Source of the DNA: Hydrogenovibrio sp. 3SP14C1
GTDB taxonomy: Bacteria; Pseudomonadota; Gammaproteobacteria; Thiomicrospirales; Thiomicrospiraceae
Direction of reading: 5' to 3'
Assembly: GCF_029625905.1 (NCBI RefSeq)
Contig: NZ_JARTLM010000006.1
Location: forward strand, 108,914 to 172,913
DNA: 64,000 nt
Part shown: piece after piece, positions 38,948 through 48,037 of the stretch
Numbering within the stretch: position 1 is the stretch's first letter
Layout of the letters: every line of letters starts with the position of its first letter
Notes under the pieces: model-generated
What the model was told of the DNA's origin: nothing
Seen by the model: the letters and a program-made list of their open reading frames with translations, nothing else
Database searches by the model: none
Program-made: the position numbers and the translations under genes

Positions 38948-39961
38948 ATGGATAGCAAGCAGTCTTTATTCAGGCATGAAGATGCAAAATGGCCAAATTT
39001 TTTAGCATTTACCTATATTGCAGTTATGTATGTTTTTGGGTTTACGTTTATTTTGTCAGACCCTTTTTGGTTGAATTTAATTGGGGTGTTGATGTTAGCG
39101 CATTCGATGGTGATTGCGGCTTACTTGATTCACGAAGCGGCACATCATAGTTTGTTTCGGGACAAAAAACATAACCAGTGGTTTTCAGAAATCTTGTTAT
39201 GGGTGACAGGCACCAGTTATTCCCATTTTGAAGACATTCGAAACAAGCATAACCGACATCACATTGACCGAGCTGATGTGGTCTCTTTTGATTTCCGCCC
39301 TTTATTACAAAAGCATCCTTTGTTTTTAAAAGTCATTAAAGCTTTCGAATGGGCTTATATTCCTGCGCTGGAAATCTGGATGCATTTCCTAGTCATTGTC
39401 CTGCCGTTTATCAAAGAAAGTCGTCGTCCACGAAGACTGAGAGTTGTGACAGTTCTGATTTTAAGAGTGGCTTTCTTCTGGGGCTTGGCCTCCATTTCTA
39501 TCGATGTGCTTTGGTTGTATCCGATCGCTTATTTACTGTTTCTGACCGTGATGCGTTTTATGGATGTGCATCAGCATACTTATGAAGTGTTTGAAACCTT
39601 GGATCAGAAGCGTGGGCCAGAGGCGAAATTAAGAGATGCTGAGTTTGAAGAGCATAATACTTATTCGAATTTATTGTCGTTACGGTATCCGTGGCTGAAT
39701 TTATTGGTGTTGAACTTCTGTTACCACAATGTGCACCACAACAGCATGTTGCAACCTTGGTATCGATTGCCGAAATTACATGCCGAGATGTTTGGCAATG
39801 ACTATCAACAGATTTTGACCTTTAAGCATTTAATCAAAAGTTTCCATCGATATCGTGTGCCGAGAATTTTGAATGGAGACCCCGTTAATTTACCCGTGAA
39901 ACAAGACGAAGGCGAAAGTTTTATCGGTGTGGATGGGGTGTCTTTTTTAACCGCACATTAA
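38948..39961 (+). CDS. Membrane fatty-acid-desaturase-family (diiron) protein
   Basis: About 337 residues from ATG 38948; the frame extends upstream over the promoter. Four or more membrane segments and three histidine boxes in the desaturase/hydroxylase order: HEAAHH near residue 60, NKHNRHH near residue 95 and HNVHH near residue 260. These bind a diiron centre that uses O2. The superfamily includes acyl desaturases and membrane hydroxylases (AlkB, carotenoid and xylene oxygenases). Its position at the head of an NtrC/sigma-54 operon argues for hydroxylation of a nitrogenous substrate rather than membrane lipid modification; that is inference. Confidence 0.82.
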   Translation: MDSKQSLFRHEDAKWPNFLAFTYIAVMYVFGFTFILSDPFWLNLIGVLMLAHSMVIAAYLIHEAAHHSLFRDKKHNQWFSEILLWVTGTSYSHFEDIRNKHNRHHIDRADVVSFDFRPLLQKHPLFLKVIKAFEWAYIPALEIWMHFLVIVLPFIKESRRPRRLRVVTVLILRVAFFWGLASISIDVLWLYPIAYLLFLTVMRFMDVHQHTYEVFETLDQKRGPEAKLRDAEFEEHNTYSNLLSLRYPWLNLLVLNFCYHNVHHNSMLQPWYRLPKLHAEMFGNDYQQILTFKHLIKSFHRYRVPRILNGDPVNLPVKQDEGESFIGVDGVSFLTAH

Positions 39962-39979
39962 TGATTAAAGGACAGGACG

Positions 39980-40762
39980 ATGACACAAGTCACAAAATTT
40001 TGGCCGATTTTAACCGGCCGACATACCTATGAAAAAACCATTTCAACTCGTAATAGAGGGCATGGAGAACTAATTAAAGCACCGATTCTGGCCTATTTGA
40101 TTGAAACGAAAAATGGTCGAATTTTGTTTGATGTGGGATGTGATTACCAGAAGATTCAACAAGATGATCAAAGAAAATATTATTACGAAAATGAAACCTT
40201 TCCATTTGGTCCGCCAGAAATGTCTGAAGAAGAGCGGTTGCCTAATCGTTTGGAAGTGTTAGGACTTCAGCCAGAAGATATTGATTTGGTTTTTTGTAGT
40301 CATTTGCATTTTGACCATGCGGGTGGATTATGTGAATTCTGTCATGCGGAAGTGCATGTGCATGCCAAAGAATTACAAGCGGCTAAAGAGCCGGCGGATG
40401 ATGCGTATTTTGCGTCCGATTTTGAATTGCCTTTAAATTGGAAAGTTCAAACCGGTGAGTATGACTTGGTATCAGGTGTCAGTGCCATTGAAACGCAGGG
40501 GCATACCGCAGGCCATATGTCGATGTTGATTGAAATGCCAAAAGGCAGTCCGATCTTATTGGCGGGCGATGCGGCGGATCTTTCCGAAAACATTGAAGAG
40601 GAAATCGCGCCGGGACTGTGTTGGCAAGATAATGAAAAGTTGGCGATTGAAAGTATTCAAAAGTTGAAATACTTGAGCCAAAAGAATGAAGCCAACTTGT
40701 GGCCGAATCATGACTGGGACTTTTTTCAGCGCCATAACCGTTTTCCGAAATATTTTGAGTGA
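39980..40762 (+). CDS. Metallo-beta-lactamase-fold hydrolase (AHL-lactonase-like family)
   Basis: 260 residues. Metal motif SHLHFDHAGG near residue 111, a second His in ETQGHTAGHMS, Asp in LAGDAAD and a late NHDWDFF. This is the layout of the AttM/AiiA-type lactonase family, but many members hydrolyse other esters, lactones or amides. Starts 18 bases after the desaturase-like gene with AAAGGAC as ribosome site. In this operon a role on a pathway intermediate is more likely than quorum quenching. Confidence 0.8.
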   Translation: MTQVTKFWPILTGRHTYEKTISTRNRGHGELIKAPILAYLIETKNGRILFDVGCDYQKIQQDDQRKYYYENETFPFGPPEMSEEERLPNRLEVLGLQPEDIDLVFCSHLHFDHAGGLCEFCHAEVHVHAKELQAAKEPADDAYFASDFELPLNWKVQTGEYDLVSGVSAIETQGHTAGHMSMLIEMPKGSPILLAGDAADLSENIEEEIAPGLCWQDNEKLAIESIQKLKYLSQKNEANLWPNHDWDFFQRHNRFPKYFE

Positions 40763-41616
40763 TGATGATGGATTTAAAACTGTTTAAAACCCTTTGGGGA
40801 AATACGCTTAAATTTGACCAGGTCTGCCTTCAGGCCAAAGACGCTATGTTTGACGGTATTGAAGGCCCTGCGCCTTTAGTTGTGTCAGAGCAACAGGAAT
40901 GGCGCGAGCAATTAAATCAAAATGGATTGGATTACATTGCCGAGATTGTAACGGGCGGGAATTTTGTTCCTCAACGAGATTGGACACCCAAGCAGCACTT
41001 AGAGGATTTGAAGAGACGGGTTGAAGACAGTTTGAGTTTGTCTCCTTTGGTTGCAACCTGTTTAACCGGGTGTGATGCGTGGGAGGAATCTCAAAGTGTG
41101 GATTTTTTTGGCGAAGCGTTGGAAATTGAAAAAGAATATGGCTTGCCACTCAGTTTTGAAACACACCGGAGTCGGCCGTTTTTTAATCCGTGGTCGACAT
41201 TAAGAATCGTGCAGCAGTTGCCCGATTTAAAATTGAATGCAGATATCAGTCACTGGTGTGTGGTGTGCGAGCGTTTGATGGATTCAGAAATGGAGACTTT
41301 GATGCAATTGGTTCAGAGAGTGAAGCATGTGCATGCTCGTGTGGGGTATGACCAGGGCGCGCAAGTGCCTCATCCGGCCGCGCCGGAATATGAATCGGCG
41401 CTTCGTTCGCATCAGGCTTTCTGGCAAGCCGTTTGGCAGCATCAGCTAAACGAGGGGCACGCGTTTACAACAATGACCCCTGAATTTGGGCCGGATGGTT
41501 ATTGTCATTTACTCCCTTTCACGCAAGCGCCCGTCGCTGATATTTGGCAAATCAATCAATGGATGGCGCAGACCGAACGTCAACATTTCTCTCAGTTTTT
41601 AAAGTCTCAAGATTAA
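40762..41616 (+). CDS. TIM-barrel isomerase/epimerase-like protein
   Basis: About 284 residues; the start overlaps the preceding stop as TGATG, with several consecutive ATG codons. Xylose-isomerase-like barrel with plausible metal ligands Glu in SFETHRSR, Asp in NADISHWCVV, His in VKHVHARVG and Glu in TPEFGPDGY. Family members act as isomerases, epimerases, endonucleases or inosose dehydratases, so the reaction is open. Translationally coupled to the hydrolase. Confidence 0.75.
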   Translation: MMMDLKLFKTLWGNTLKFDQVCLQAKDAMFDGIEGPAPLVVSEQQEWREQLNQNGLDYIAEIVTGGNFVPQRDWTPKQHLEDLKRRVEDSLSLSPLVATCLTGCDAWEESQSVDFFGEALEIEKEYGLPLSFETHRSRPFFNPWSTLRIVQQLPDLKLNADISHWCVVCERLMDSEMETLMQLVQRVKHVHARVGYDQGAQVPHPAAPEYESALRSHQAFWQAVWQHQLNEGHAFTTMTPEFGPDGYCHLLPFTQAPVADIWQINQWMAQTERQHFSQFLKSQD

Positions 41617-41645
41617 TCGATACGTAAATTAATAAGGATGTTTTT

Positions 41646-42500
41646 ATGGAAGCAGTGGCGATCTTCGTGCTTTTTAGTGCCTCAGTTTTATGGGGGTTAA
41701 CCTGGCTTCCTTTGAAGTATCTGAATGAGTTAGGGTTTGATGGGGTTCCGTTAACCCTTTTTTTGTATCTGATTATGTTGATTTTAATTTTGCCATGGGC
41801 TTGGCGAGAGCGGCAGCATATTTTGACATCATGGAAAGTGTTGTTAGCGGTGGCTTTGTTGGGCGGGGGCGCTCAGCTCGCATTTAATACTGCTTTGGTT
41901 TATGGGGAAGTGATTCGGGTAATGGTGTTGTTTTATCTGGTACCGCTTTGGGGTGTTCTTGGGGGGCGTATTTTTCTGCAAGAGAAAATCGATCAAGTTC
42001 GCTGGCTTGGGGTGGGGCTTTCTATTTTTGGCGCCTTTTTAGTGGTCGGAGGCTTACATGCTTTTGTCGCACCTCCTTCCTGGATTGATGGCATCGCTTT
42101 ATTGTCCGGTTTTTTGTTTGCCATGAACAACATAATGTTTCGAGTGTCGCCCACGGTGCCTGTCAAAATCAAGTTAGCCTTTATGTTTTTAGGAGCCTTC
42201 TTGTTAGCCGGCGGGGTGATCACCCAGATGGAAATGCCCGTTTCATTGGACGTTTCTGGCCAGGCCTGGCTGATTTTGTTTTTATATGCTGCCGTGTGGA
42301 TGATGGCCGCTAATTTTGGAACACAGTGGGCGGTTACGCATATTGAATCAGGGCGTTCGTCCATCATTGTCATTATGGAACTGGTCACTGCGGTGGTGTC
42401 CGCCAGCTTGATTTTGGGGGAAACCATGACCACGCTTGAAATGGTGGGCGGCAGTTTGATTGTATTGGCTGCTTTTTTAGAAGCCAGGCGTGCACAATAA
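41646..42500 (+). CDS. EamA/DMT-family transporter
   Basis: 284 residues, ten hydrophobic segments arranged as two EamA repeats (first ending near GGLHAFVAPP, second ending GGSLIVLAAFLEARRAQ). Family members export or import small metabolites, often amino acids or their derivatives. Last gene before a 181-base gap. The palindrome CCAGGCCTGG at 42260-42269 encodes the Q-A-W of GQAWLI. Confidence 0.88.
   Translation: MEAVAIFVLFSASVLWGLTWLPLKYLNELGFDGVPLTLFLYLIMLILILPWAWRERQHILTSWKVLLAVALLGGGAQLAFNTALVYGEVIRVMVLFYLVPLWGVLGGRIFLQEKIDQVRWLGVGLSIFGAFLVVGGLHAFVAPPSWIDGIALLSGFLFAMNNIMFRVSPTVPVKIKLAFMFLGAFLLAGGVITQMEMPVSLDVSGQAWLILFLYAAVWMMAANFGTQWAVTHIESGRSSIIVIMELVTAVVSASLILGETMTTLEMVGGSLIVLAAFLEARRAQ
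42260..42269. repeat. CCAGGCCTGG palindrome in the EamA gene
   Basis: Exact copy in coding sequence. Confidence 0.9.
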
Positions 42501-42632
42501 TGATACATTGTATGTTTTTGTGTTCTATATTGATGCAAGTTAGTCTAAAATTAGAGTGTGTTTAAAACAGCAAATAATTGTTAAGTAATTGATAAATATA
42601 AGTATATAAATAATTGGTTCATAGTGTGTTTA

Positions 42633-42668
42633 TAAGTTATTACCTTTCTTTTAATTTGTAATAACTTA
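42633..42668. promoter_or_regulatory. 11-bp inverted repeat upstream of the substrate-binding protein gene
   Basis: TAAGTTATTAC at 42633-42643 and GTAATAACTTA at 42658-42668, a perfect match with a 14-base loop, ending 13 bases before the ATG and touching the ribosome site GGGTGG. It could be an operator or an mRNA stem that limits or protects the message; there is no T-tract, so not a terminator. Confidence 0.6.
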
Positions 42669-42681
42669 GGGTGGTATCAAG

Positions 42682-43659
42682 ATGTTCTCTCGTAAAAAAC
42701 TATTAGGATTATTTTCAGGATTATTCCTTTCCGCTCAAGCACTTTCTGTGAGCGCTGAACCGTTGAAAATTGGTTACAGTGATTGGCCAGGATGGGTGGC
42801 TTGGGAAGTCGCTATTGAAAAAGACTGGTTCGCTAAAGAAGGTGTGGACGTTAAGTTTGAATGGTTTGATTATGTTGCCTCTATGGATGCATTCGCAGCG
42901 GGTCAGATTGATGCTGTGGGTATGACCAATGGGGATGCTTTGGTGACGGGTGCAACCGGTGCCCAAAGTGTGATGTTCTTAATGAATGACTACAGTAACG
43001 GTAATGACATGGTGATTGGTGCACCGGGAATTTCGTCGATTAAAGATTTAAAAGGCAAAAAAGTGGGTGTCGAAGTTGGTTTTGTGAGTCACTTATTGTT
43101 GTTAAATGCGTTAAAAGACAATGGTATGTCAGAATCTGATGTAACGCTGGTGAATGTACCAACCAATGAAACTCCACAAGTTTTGGCGTCTGGTCAAGTT
43201 GACGCGATTGTGGCATGGCAGCCAAGTTCTGGTTCAGCTTTGGACCTTGTTCCTGGATCAAAACCGATTTATACCAGTGCAGATGAGCCGGGTCTAATCT
43301 ATGACATGCTATGTGTATCTCCAAGCAGTTACTCTGCTAAGCGTGATGAGTGGGAAAAAGTGGCTAAGGTTTGGTACAAGGTAGTTGACTATGTGAACGA
43401 TCCTAAAACCAGAGATGATGCGATTGCGATTATGGCATCACGCGTTGGTCTAACACCTGAGAAGTATAGCCAATTTGTAGAAGGAACTAAGATTCTGTCT
43501 CTTGAAGAAGCAAAAGAGCACTTCAAGAAAGGTGATAGTTTCAGTTCAATTTATGGATCAACAAAGTTATCTGACGACTTTAACGTTGCCAATAAAGTTT
43601 ACCCTGATCCACAAGATGTTAAGTCTTATATTGATCCTTCTTTAACGTTGGGTTTGTAA
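42682..43659 (+). CDS. ABC transporter substrate-binding protein (NMT1/TauA-like, urea-carboxylase-region type)
   Basis: 325 residues. Signal peptide with cleavage after SVSA near residue 25. The mature part begins [19 protein letters not shown] and contains MTNGDALV and [13 protein letters not shown], segments that recall the periplasmic protein family (TIGR03427) found beside urea carboxylase genes. It probably feeds the permease/ATPase encoded 16 kb away at 59.5-61.4 kb, since no other ABC membrane components are in the window. Ligand could be guanidine, urea or a larger precursor. Confidence 0.83.
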   Translation: MFSRKKLLGLFSGLFLSAQALSVSAEPLKIGYSDWPGWVAWEVAIEKDWFAKEGVDVKFEWFDYVASMDAFAAGQIDAVGMTNGDALVTGATGAQSVMFLMNDYSNGNDMVIGAPGISSIKDLKGKKVGVEVGFVSHLLLLNALKDNGMSESDVTLVNVPTNETPQVLASGQVDAIVAWQPSSGSALDLVPGSKPIYTSADEPGLIYDMLCVSPSSYSAKRDEWEKVAKVWYKVVDYVNDPKTRDDAIAIMASRVGLTPEKYSQFVEGTKILSLEEAKEHFKKGDSFSSIYGSTKLSDDFNVANKVYPDPQDVKSYIDPSLTLGL

Positions 43660-43685
43660 TTCATAGCCAGGCGTTATAAATAATC

Positions 43686-43714
43686 ATAGCCGCAGTTCTT
43701 GCGGCTATTTTCTT
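43686..43714 (+). terminator. Rho-independent terminator after the substrate-binding protein gene
   Basis: ATAGCCGCA at 43686-43694 pairs with TGCGGCTAT at 43700-43708, then T-rich. It separates the binding protein from the creatininase/ligase pair, which would raise binding-protein mRNA relative to downstream genes. Confidence 0.85.
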
Positions 43715-43811
43715 CATTAAATTCTTTTTGATATTCAACGTGTTGTTAGAAACCTTACTTTCTGGCAAGGGATTCGTTTGTGTATGAAAAAGGGTGACTG
43801 AGGTAGGAAAA

Positions 43812-44579
43812 ATGAATCAATGGCATCAAATGACATGGGAAGAAGTTTCCCGATTGGTGAATTCCGGTATCGATTCGGCGTTGTTGCCGGTAGGGGCAAC
43901 GGAACAGCATGGTCCGCATTTGGGGTGTGGCATGGATTCGGAAATTGCCAGCCAGCTTGCAGCAAAAGTGTCTGAAAAAACCGAAGTGGCTTTGTTGCCC
44001 ACTTTGCCTTACGGCTGTTCTATCGGGCATTCCGAACGCTGGCCGGGCACGATAGCCCTGCAACCGAAAACCTTGATTGATGTGGTTAAAGAAATTGGCG
44101 ATTGGGTGCATGCTTCTGGGTTTAAGCGCCTGTTTATTTTAAACAGTCATGTTTCCAACTTTGCGCCTTTGCGATGTGCTTTAGAAATGCTGCGTGCCGA
44201 ACATGATGGTTTTATGGTAGCGCTGGTGAATTCCGCGACGGTGAGTGAGCGAGTCAAGAATCGACATTTTGACGATGCCGAAGATTGGCATGCCAATGAA
44301 GCGGAAACGTCATTGATGATGGCGTTAGCCCCGCAGTTGGTGCGCGAAGATAAATTGCAGGACAGTGATGATCCTGACCGAACGGAAGACTGTGTCTTTT
44401 CGCACCCTGTAAATCGTACCAGTATGAATGGCGTGACTGGAAGCCCAAGCTTGGCAACCGCCGAAAAGGGCGAGACCTTATTTGATTGGATGGTGGAAGA
44501 TTTAAGCGGTGTGGTGAAAAAAGGTATGACAGAAACGTCTCCTTTGCCTTATGGCTACTTTGATAAAACAAACCTTTAA
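43812..44579 (+). CDS. Creatininase-family amidohydrolase
   Basis: About 255 residues from ATG 43812 (AGG upstream); the frame opens at 43794. Metal motifs are PVGATEQHGPHLGCGMD (Glu, His, Asp) near residue 28, LNSHVSNFAPLR and HANEAETSLMM (Glu). The family hydrolyses cyclic amides or small amides (creatinine, formamide derivatives, riboflavin-pathway and mycofactocin intermediates). Beside a glutamine-synthetase-like ligase and in an NtrC-type operon, an amide- or amidine-releasing step is a fair inference. Confidence 0.85.
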   Translation: MNQWHQMTWEEVSRLVNSGIDSALLPVGATEQHGPHLGCGMDSEIASQLAAKVSEKTEVALLPTLPYGCSIGHSERWPGTIALQPKTLIDVVKEIGDWVHASGFKRLFILNSHVSNFAPLRCALEMLRAEHDGFMVALVNSATVSERVKNRHFDDAEDWHANEAETSLMMALAPQLVREDKLQDSDDPDRTEDCVFSHPVNRTSMNGVTGSPSLATAEKGETLFDWMVEDLSGVVKKGMTETSPLPYGYFDKTNL

Positions 44580-44594
44580 AAGAGATAACACGTT

Positions 44595-45950
44595 ATGAGT
44601 CATGATATTGAGAGTACAAAACAAAAATTAAAAGACATGGGCGTCAAATATTGTTTAGGCGCTTATGTCGATATTCATGGGATACCAAAGGGAAAATTTG
44701 TCCCGATTGATCATTTAGGGCATATGCTTGAAGGGTCTGAGTTGTATACCGGTTATGCCCTAGATGGATTGGGGCAAATGCTGAATGAAGATGAAATTGC
44801 TTCGGTTCCGGACCTGGATAGTCTAGTTCAGTTGCCATGGCAGCCGGAAGTCGCTTGGATGGCGGCAGACAATACTTTGCATGGTGAGCCTTATGAGATC
44901 AGCACGCGAGTTGCCTTAAAGAAAGTATTAGCTGAAGCTGAAGAAATGGGGTTCGGGTTTAACCTAGGGATTGAGTGTGAGCTGTTTGTTCTGAAAGAAG
45001 AAGAGGATGGCTCTTTATCGGTGCCAGACCGCGACGATAAGTTGATTAAGCCTTGTTACGATGTGCGGAGCTTTATGAATCGTTTTTCTTGGTTGGACAA
45101 AATGGCCACCACCATCAATGATCTGGGGTGGGATTTGTATTCGTTGGATCATGAAGATGCGAATGGTCAATATGAATTTGATTTCCAGTACAGTGATGCA
45201 CTGACCATGTGTGACCGTTTTATTTTCTTCCGCTATATGGCGAAGCATTACGCACAGGAAGAAGGGTTGTTAGCGACATTGATGCCGAAACCGTTTGCAG
45301 ATAAAACGGGGAATGGCGCGCATTTCAATATGTCTTTGTTTGACAAGGAAACCGGTAAGAATGTGTTTGCTTGTGATCCGAAAGACGATCCAAGAGGGTT
45401 AGGTCTGACGGAATTGGGTTATCACTTTATTGCGGGGGTTTTAAAGCATGGCCCGGCATTGTGTGCCGTGTTTTCGCCGACGGTGAACAGTTATAAACGA
45501 CTCATTCGACAAGGAGCTATGGCAACCTTTTCTTGGGCACCTGTGTTTAATTCGTTTGGATCCAACAACCGAACCAACTCAGTGCGCGTTCCTTTAGGGG
45601 GCGGACGTTTTGAATCGCGTAACGCGGATGGATCGGTCAACCCATACTTGGCTTCGGCATTGGTATTGGCTGTCGGGTTGGAAGGTATCAAACAGAAACT
45701 TGATCCTGGCTTGCCGCAAGAAGAAAACTTATATGAGTTATCTGAAGCGGAAAGAGCGGAAAAGGGGATTGATTTCTTGCCGCAAAACCTAGGCGAAGCG
45801 GTGCGTGCGTTTGCCGACGATCCTTTTGTTGAAAAGGTATTGGGGAAAGGCTTGAGTGATGAGTTTATTAAATATAAATCTCAGGAATGGGAAGAGTACC
45901 ATCGTACGGTTTCCGCTTGGGAAATTGAACGATACAGCCACTTGTTTTAA
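44595..45950 (+). CDS. Glutamine-synthetase-like ligase (GlnT/gamma-glutamylamide synthetase type)
   Basis: 451 residues. Beta-grasp N-terminus with [15 protein letters not shown], then catalytic-domain motifs GIECELFV near residue 122, [29 protein letters not shown] and [18 protein letters not shown]. The Glu/His ligands for metals are present. Size and motifs fit the GlnT ('type III' glutamate-ammonia ligase) branch, whose members include gamma-glutamylmethylamide synthetase, rather than housekeeping GlnA. It could capture released ammonia or glutamylate an amine. No adenylylation-site Tyr motif was identified. Ends the plus arm at a strong terminator. Confidence 0.85.
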   Translation: MSHDIESTKQKLKDMGVKYCLGAYVDIHGIPKGKFVPIDHLGHMLEGSELYTGYALDGLGQMLNEDEIASVPDLDSLVQLPWQPEVAWMAADNTLHGEPYEISTRVALKKVLAEAEEMGFGFNLGIECELFVLKEEEDGSLSVPDRDDKLIKPCYDVRSFMNRFSWLDKMATTINDLGWDLYSLDHEDANGQYEFDFQYSDALTMCDRFIFFRYMAKHYAQEEGLLATLMPKPFADKTGNGAHFNMSLFDKETGKNVFACDPKDDPRGLGLTELGYHFIAGVLKHGPALCAVFSPTVNSYKRLIRQGAMATFSWAPVFNSFGSNNRTNSVRVPLGGGRFESRNADGSVNPYLASALVLAVGLEGIKQKLDPGLPQEENLYELSEAERAEKGIDFLPQNLGEAVRAFADDPFVEKVLGKGLSDEFIKYKSQEWEEYHRTVSAWEIERYSHLF

Positions 45951-45974
45951 GACTCTCTTTTAACGATCTAGAAT

Positions 45975-46002
45975 AAAAAACGACCAGGCCTGGTCGTTTT
46001 TT
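45975..46002. terminator. CCAGGCCTGG-core bidirectional terminator
   Basis: AAAAAACGACCAGGCCTGGT then CGTTTTTT, core at 45984-45993, between the converging glutamine-synthetase-like gene and amylosucrase. Confidence 0.92.
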
Positions 46003-46023
46003 CGTTTTAAAGCGTCATATTAA

Positions 46024-47979
46024 TTACATTTCATATAACCAATAAAAACCAAAGCCGGGTACAACCAATGCGTTGTTAAATATTTCAGGGCTTTGTCGAG
46101 TATGTAAGTCCATTAACTCGCCATTCTGATAACTGCCCCAGCTACTGACTTCTTCAAGATTCAAAGATTGTGGTTTGCTATTGAAGTTGGCCACCACCAA
46201 GACCCGATCATTAAATTTATGCGGATCGAATCGACTGATGACAAATAAGTTGGGGTTATCCACTTCAATGAGTTCACGGTTGTTAAAATCAGAAAACACT
46301 TGGATTTCTTTGCGCACGGCAATCATCTTTTTCAACGCACTGAAAATTTGATATTCAACTGTACCGCTGGTATTTCGGCGTTTTGTTTTTTCCCAGTCTA
46401 TGTTTGGACGATGCACCCAGCGGTTATCATCCATTTTGTTTGGATCGGATAAATAAGCATCATCATTTAAGGTGCCGATTTCATCTCCGTAATACAGTAG
46501 CGGAATACCACCAAATGACAGAATCATGCTGTGCAACAATAAAATGATTTTAACGGCATCTTCAATGGCTTCAATATCGCCGGTTTCCATGGCGTACTGT
46601 AAACCGACTAACGAGGCGAGAGACCCTGAAATACGGGCATCACCGGTTTTTGCATTTTCCCCAAATGGCAGGCCGCGCGCATGAGAGCCGTCGAATTTCC
46701 CGGTTAGGTAGTCAATTAAAAAACGTCGATGGGAATTCGGTTCATAGCCCGCTTTGATAATGTCTTTGTCATCAAATCCGAGCCCGATATCATCGTGACA
46801 GCGTACATAGTTTAGCCAGGTCGCGCGCTCCAGTTTGACGGGCAGGCTTTTAATGCCTTGGTTTAACAGTTTGGCATTTTTGGTGGCAACGGCATCCCAC
46901 ATTAACGCCATAAAGGTCGCGTTATAGGCAATTTCGCATTCTTTGGCGATGACGGCATCTTCCCCGAAATATTTGGTGACTTCAACTGGCGCCACAATGG
47001 CTTCCGCAATAAAGAGTACGCCGGGCGCGGTGACCTGACAACAATCTTTTAAAAGCTGCAATATCAGATGCGCTTCGTGTTCATTTTGGCAAGTGCTGCC
47101 AATTTTTTTCCACAAGAAAGCGACCGCATCCAGTCGCAAAATATCAGCGCCTTGGTTCGCCCAGAACAGAATAACATCCAACATTTCGATAAAGACGGCG
47201 GGGTTGCTGTAGTTCAAATCCCATTGATAATCATTGAAAACCGTCATCACCCAACGTTGCATGTCTTCATTCCAGGTGAAATTACCAGGGGCGGTTTCAG
47301 GAAAAACTTCCAGCATGCTTTGTTCAAACATGTCGGGAATATTGCGCGAGTCAAAGGTGTAGTAGTAGTCTTGGTAGATGGGGTCGCCAGCGCGTGCTTT
47401 TTGTGCCCATTCGTGTTCATCAGAGGTGTGATTCAAGACCACATCGAGCACCAGAAGAAGGTCTCTTTGCTGCATTTCAGAGGAAAGTTTGTTTAGGTCC
47501 TCTAAGGTTCCGATACGCTCATCGATTTCTCGAAAATCACTGATGGCATAGCCGCCATCACTTCGTCCTTCGGGGCATTTCATAATCGGCATGATGTGCA
47601 CGAGGTTAACGCCTAATTCCTGGAAATAACTCAAGTGCTCTTTCATGCCTTTAAGGTCGTTGGCAAACCCATTTGAATAAAGCGCCATTCCGACCCATTC
47701 CTGACTCAGAAACCAGTTGTAATCGTTCTCTCTTTCAATATCCAAGTCTTTCAGCTTATCTGGGCGCTTGATATATTGGCGCGCCATGGTTTCCACCAAA
47801 CGAAGGGATTGTTGTTTAAAGTCCGGTCGGTTCCCATAGAGTCTTTCAAACAAGGAATGAATGGCGTAGAAGTTTGCCCCCAAGCGAGTGTAGAAATGCC
47901 GTAAATCTTGCTCATAGATATCTGGTTTAATCTGGTTCAGAATATCATTGAGTAAAGAATGAGATATTTGTTCGTACAT
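46024..47979 (-). CDS. ams: Amylosucrase (GH13)
   Basis: 651 residues. GH13 motifs: DVVLNHTSDEHEWA, catalytic nucleophile in ILRLDAVAFLWK, acid/base in LFIAEAIVAP and transition-state Asp in VRCHDDIGLGF. The N-terminal helical domain and YAISDFREIDERIGT match amylosucrases, which cleave sucrose and build alpha-glucan. Last gene of a four-gene sucrose operon known from halotolerant methanotrophs (sps, spp, fruK, ams), where sucrose is an osmolyte and carbon store. Confidence 0.9.
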   Translation of the reverse strand: MYEQISHSLLNDILNQIKPDIYEQDLRHFYTRLGANFYAIHSLFERLYGNRPDFKQQSLRLVETMARQYIKRPDKLKDLDIERENDYNWFLSQEWVGMALYSNGFANDLKGMKEHLSYFQELGVNLVHIMPIMKCPEGRSDGGYAISDFREIDERIGTLEDLNKLSSEMQQRDLLLVLDVVLNHTSDEHEWAQKARAGDPIYQDYYYTFDSRNIPDMFEQSMLEVFPETAPGNFTWNEDMQRWVMTVFNDYQWDLNYSNPAVFIEMLDVILFWANQGADILRLDAVAFLWKKIGSTCQNEHEAHLILQLLKDCCQVTAPGVLFIAEAIVAPVEVTKYFGEDAVIAKECEIAYNATFMALMWDAVATKNAKLLNQGIKSLPVKLERATWLNYVRCHDDIGLGFDDKDIIKAGYEPNSHRRFLIDYLTGKFDGSHARGLPFGENAKTGDARISGSLASLVGLQYAMETGDIEAIEDAVKIILLLHSMILSFGGIPLLYYGDEIGTLNDDAYLSDPNKMDDNRWVHRPNIDWEKTKRRNTSGTVEYQIFSALKKMIAVRKEIQVFSDFNNRELIEVDNPNLFVISRFDPHKFNDRVLVVANFNSKPQSLNLEEVSSWGSYQNGELMDLHTRQSPEIFNNALVVPGFGFYWLYEM

Positions 47980-48037
47980 ACGCTACCTAATAGTTTGAAT
48001 TAAACGTTCTTGGGTGCTGCTTAAGGTGTCTCTTTCG

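Noticed and set aside
39980-40762. Quorum-quenching AHL lactonase
   Set aside because: Motifs are only those of the broad MBL fold; operon context is nitrogen metabolism and no quorum-sensing gene is present.
43770-43790. Possible sigma-54 promoter before the creatininase gene (TGGCAAGGGATTCGT)
   Set aside because: The -12 dinucleotide is GT, not GC, so the invariant element is missing.
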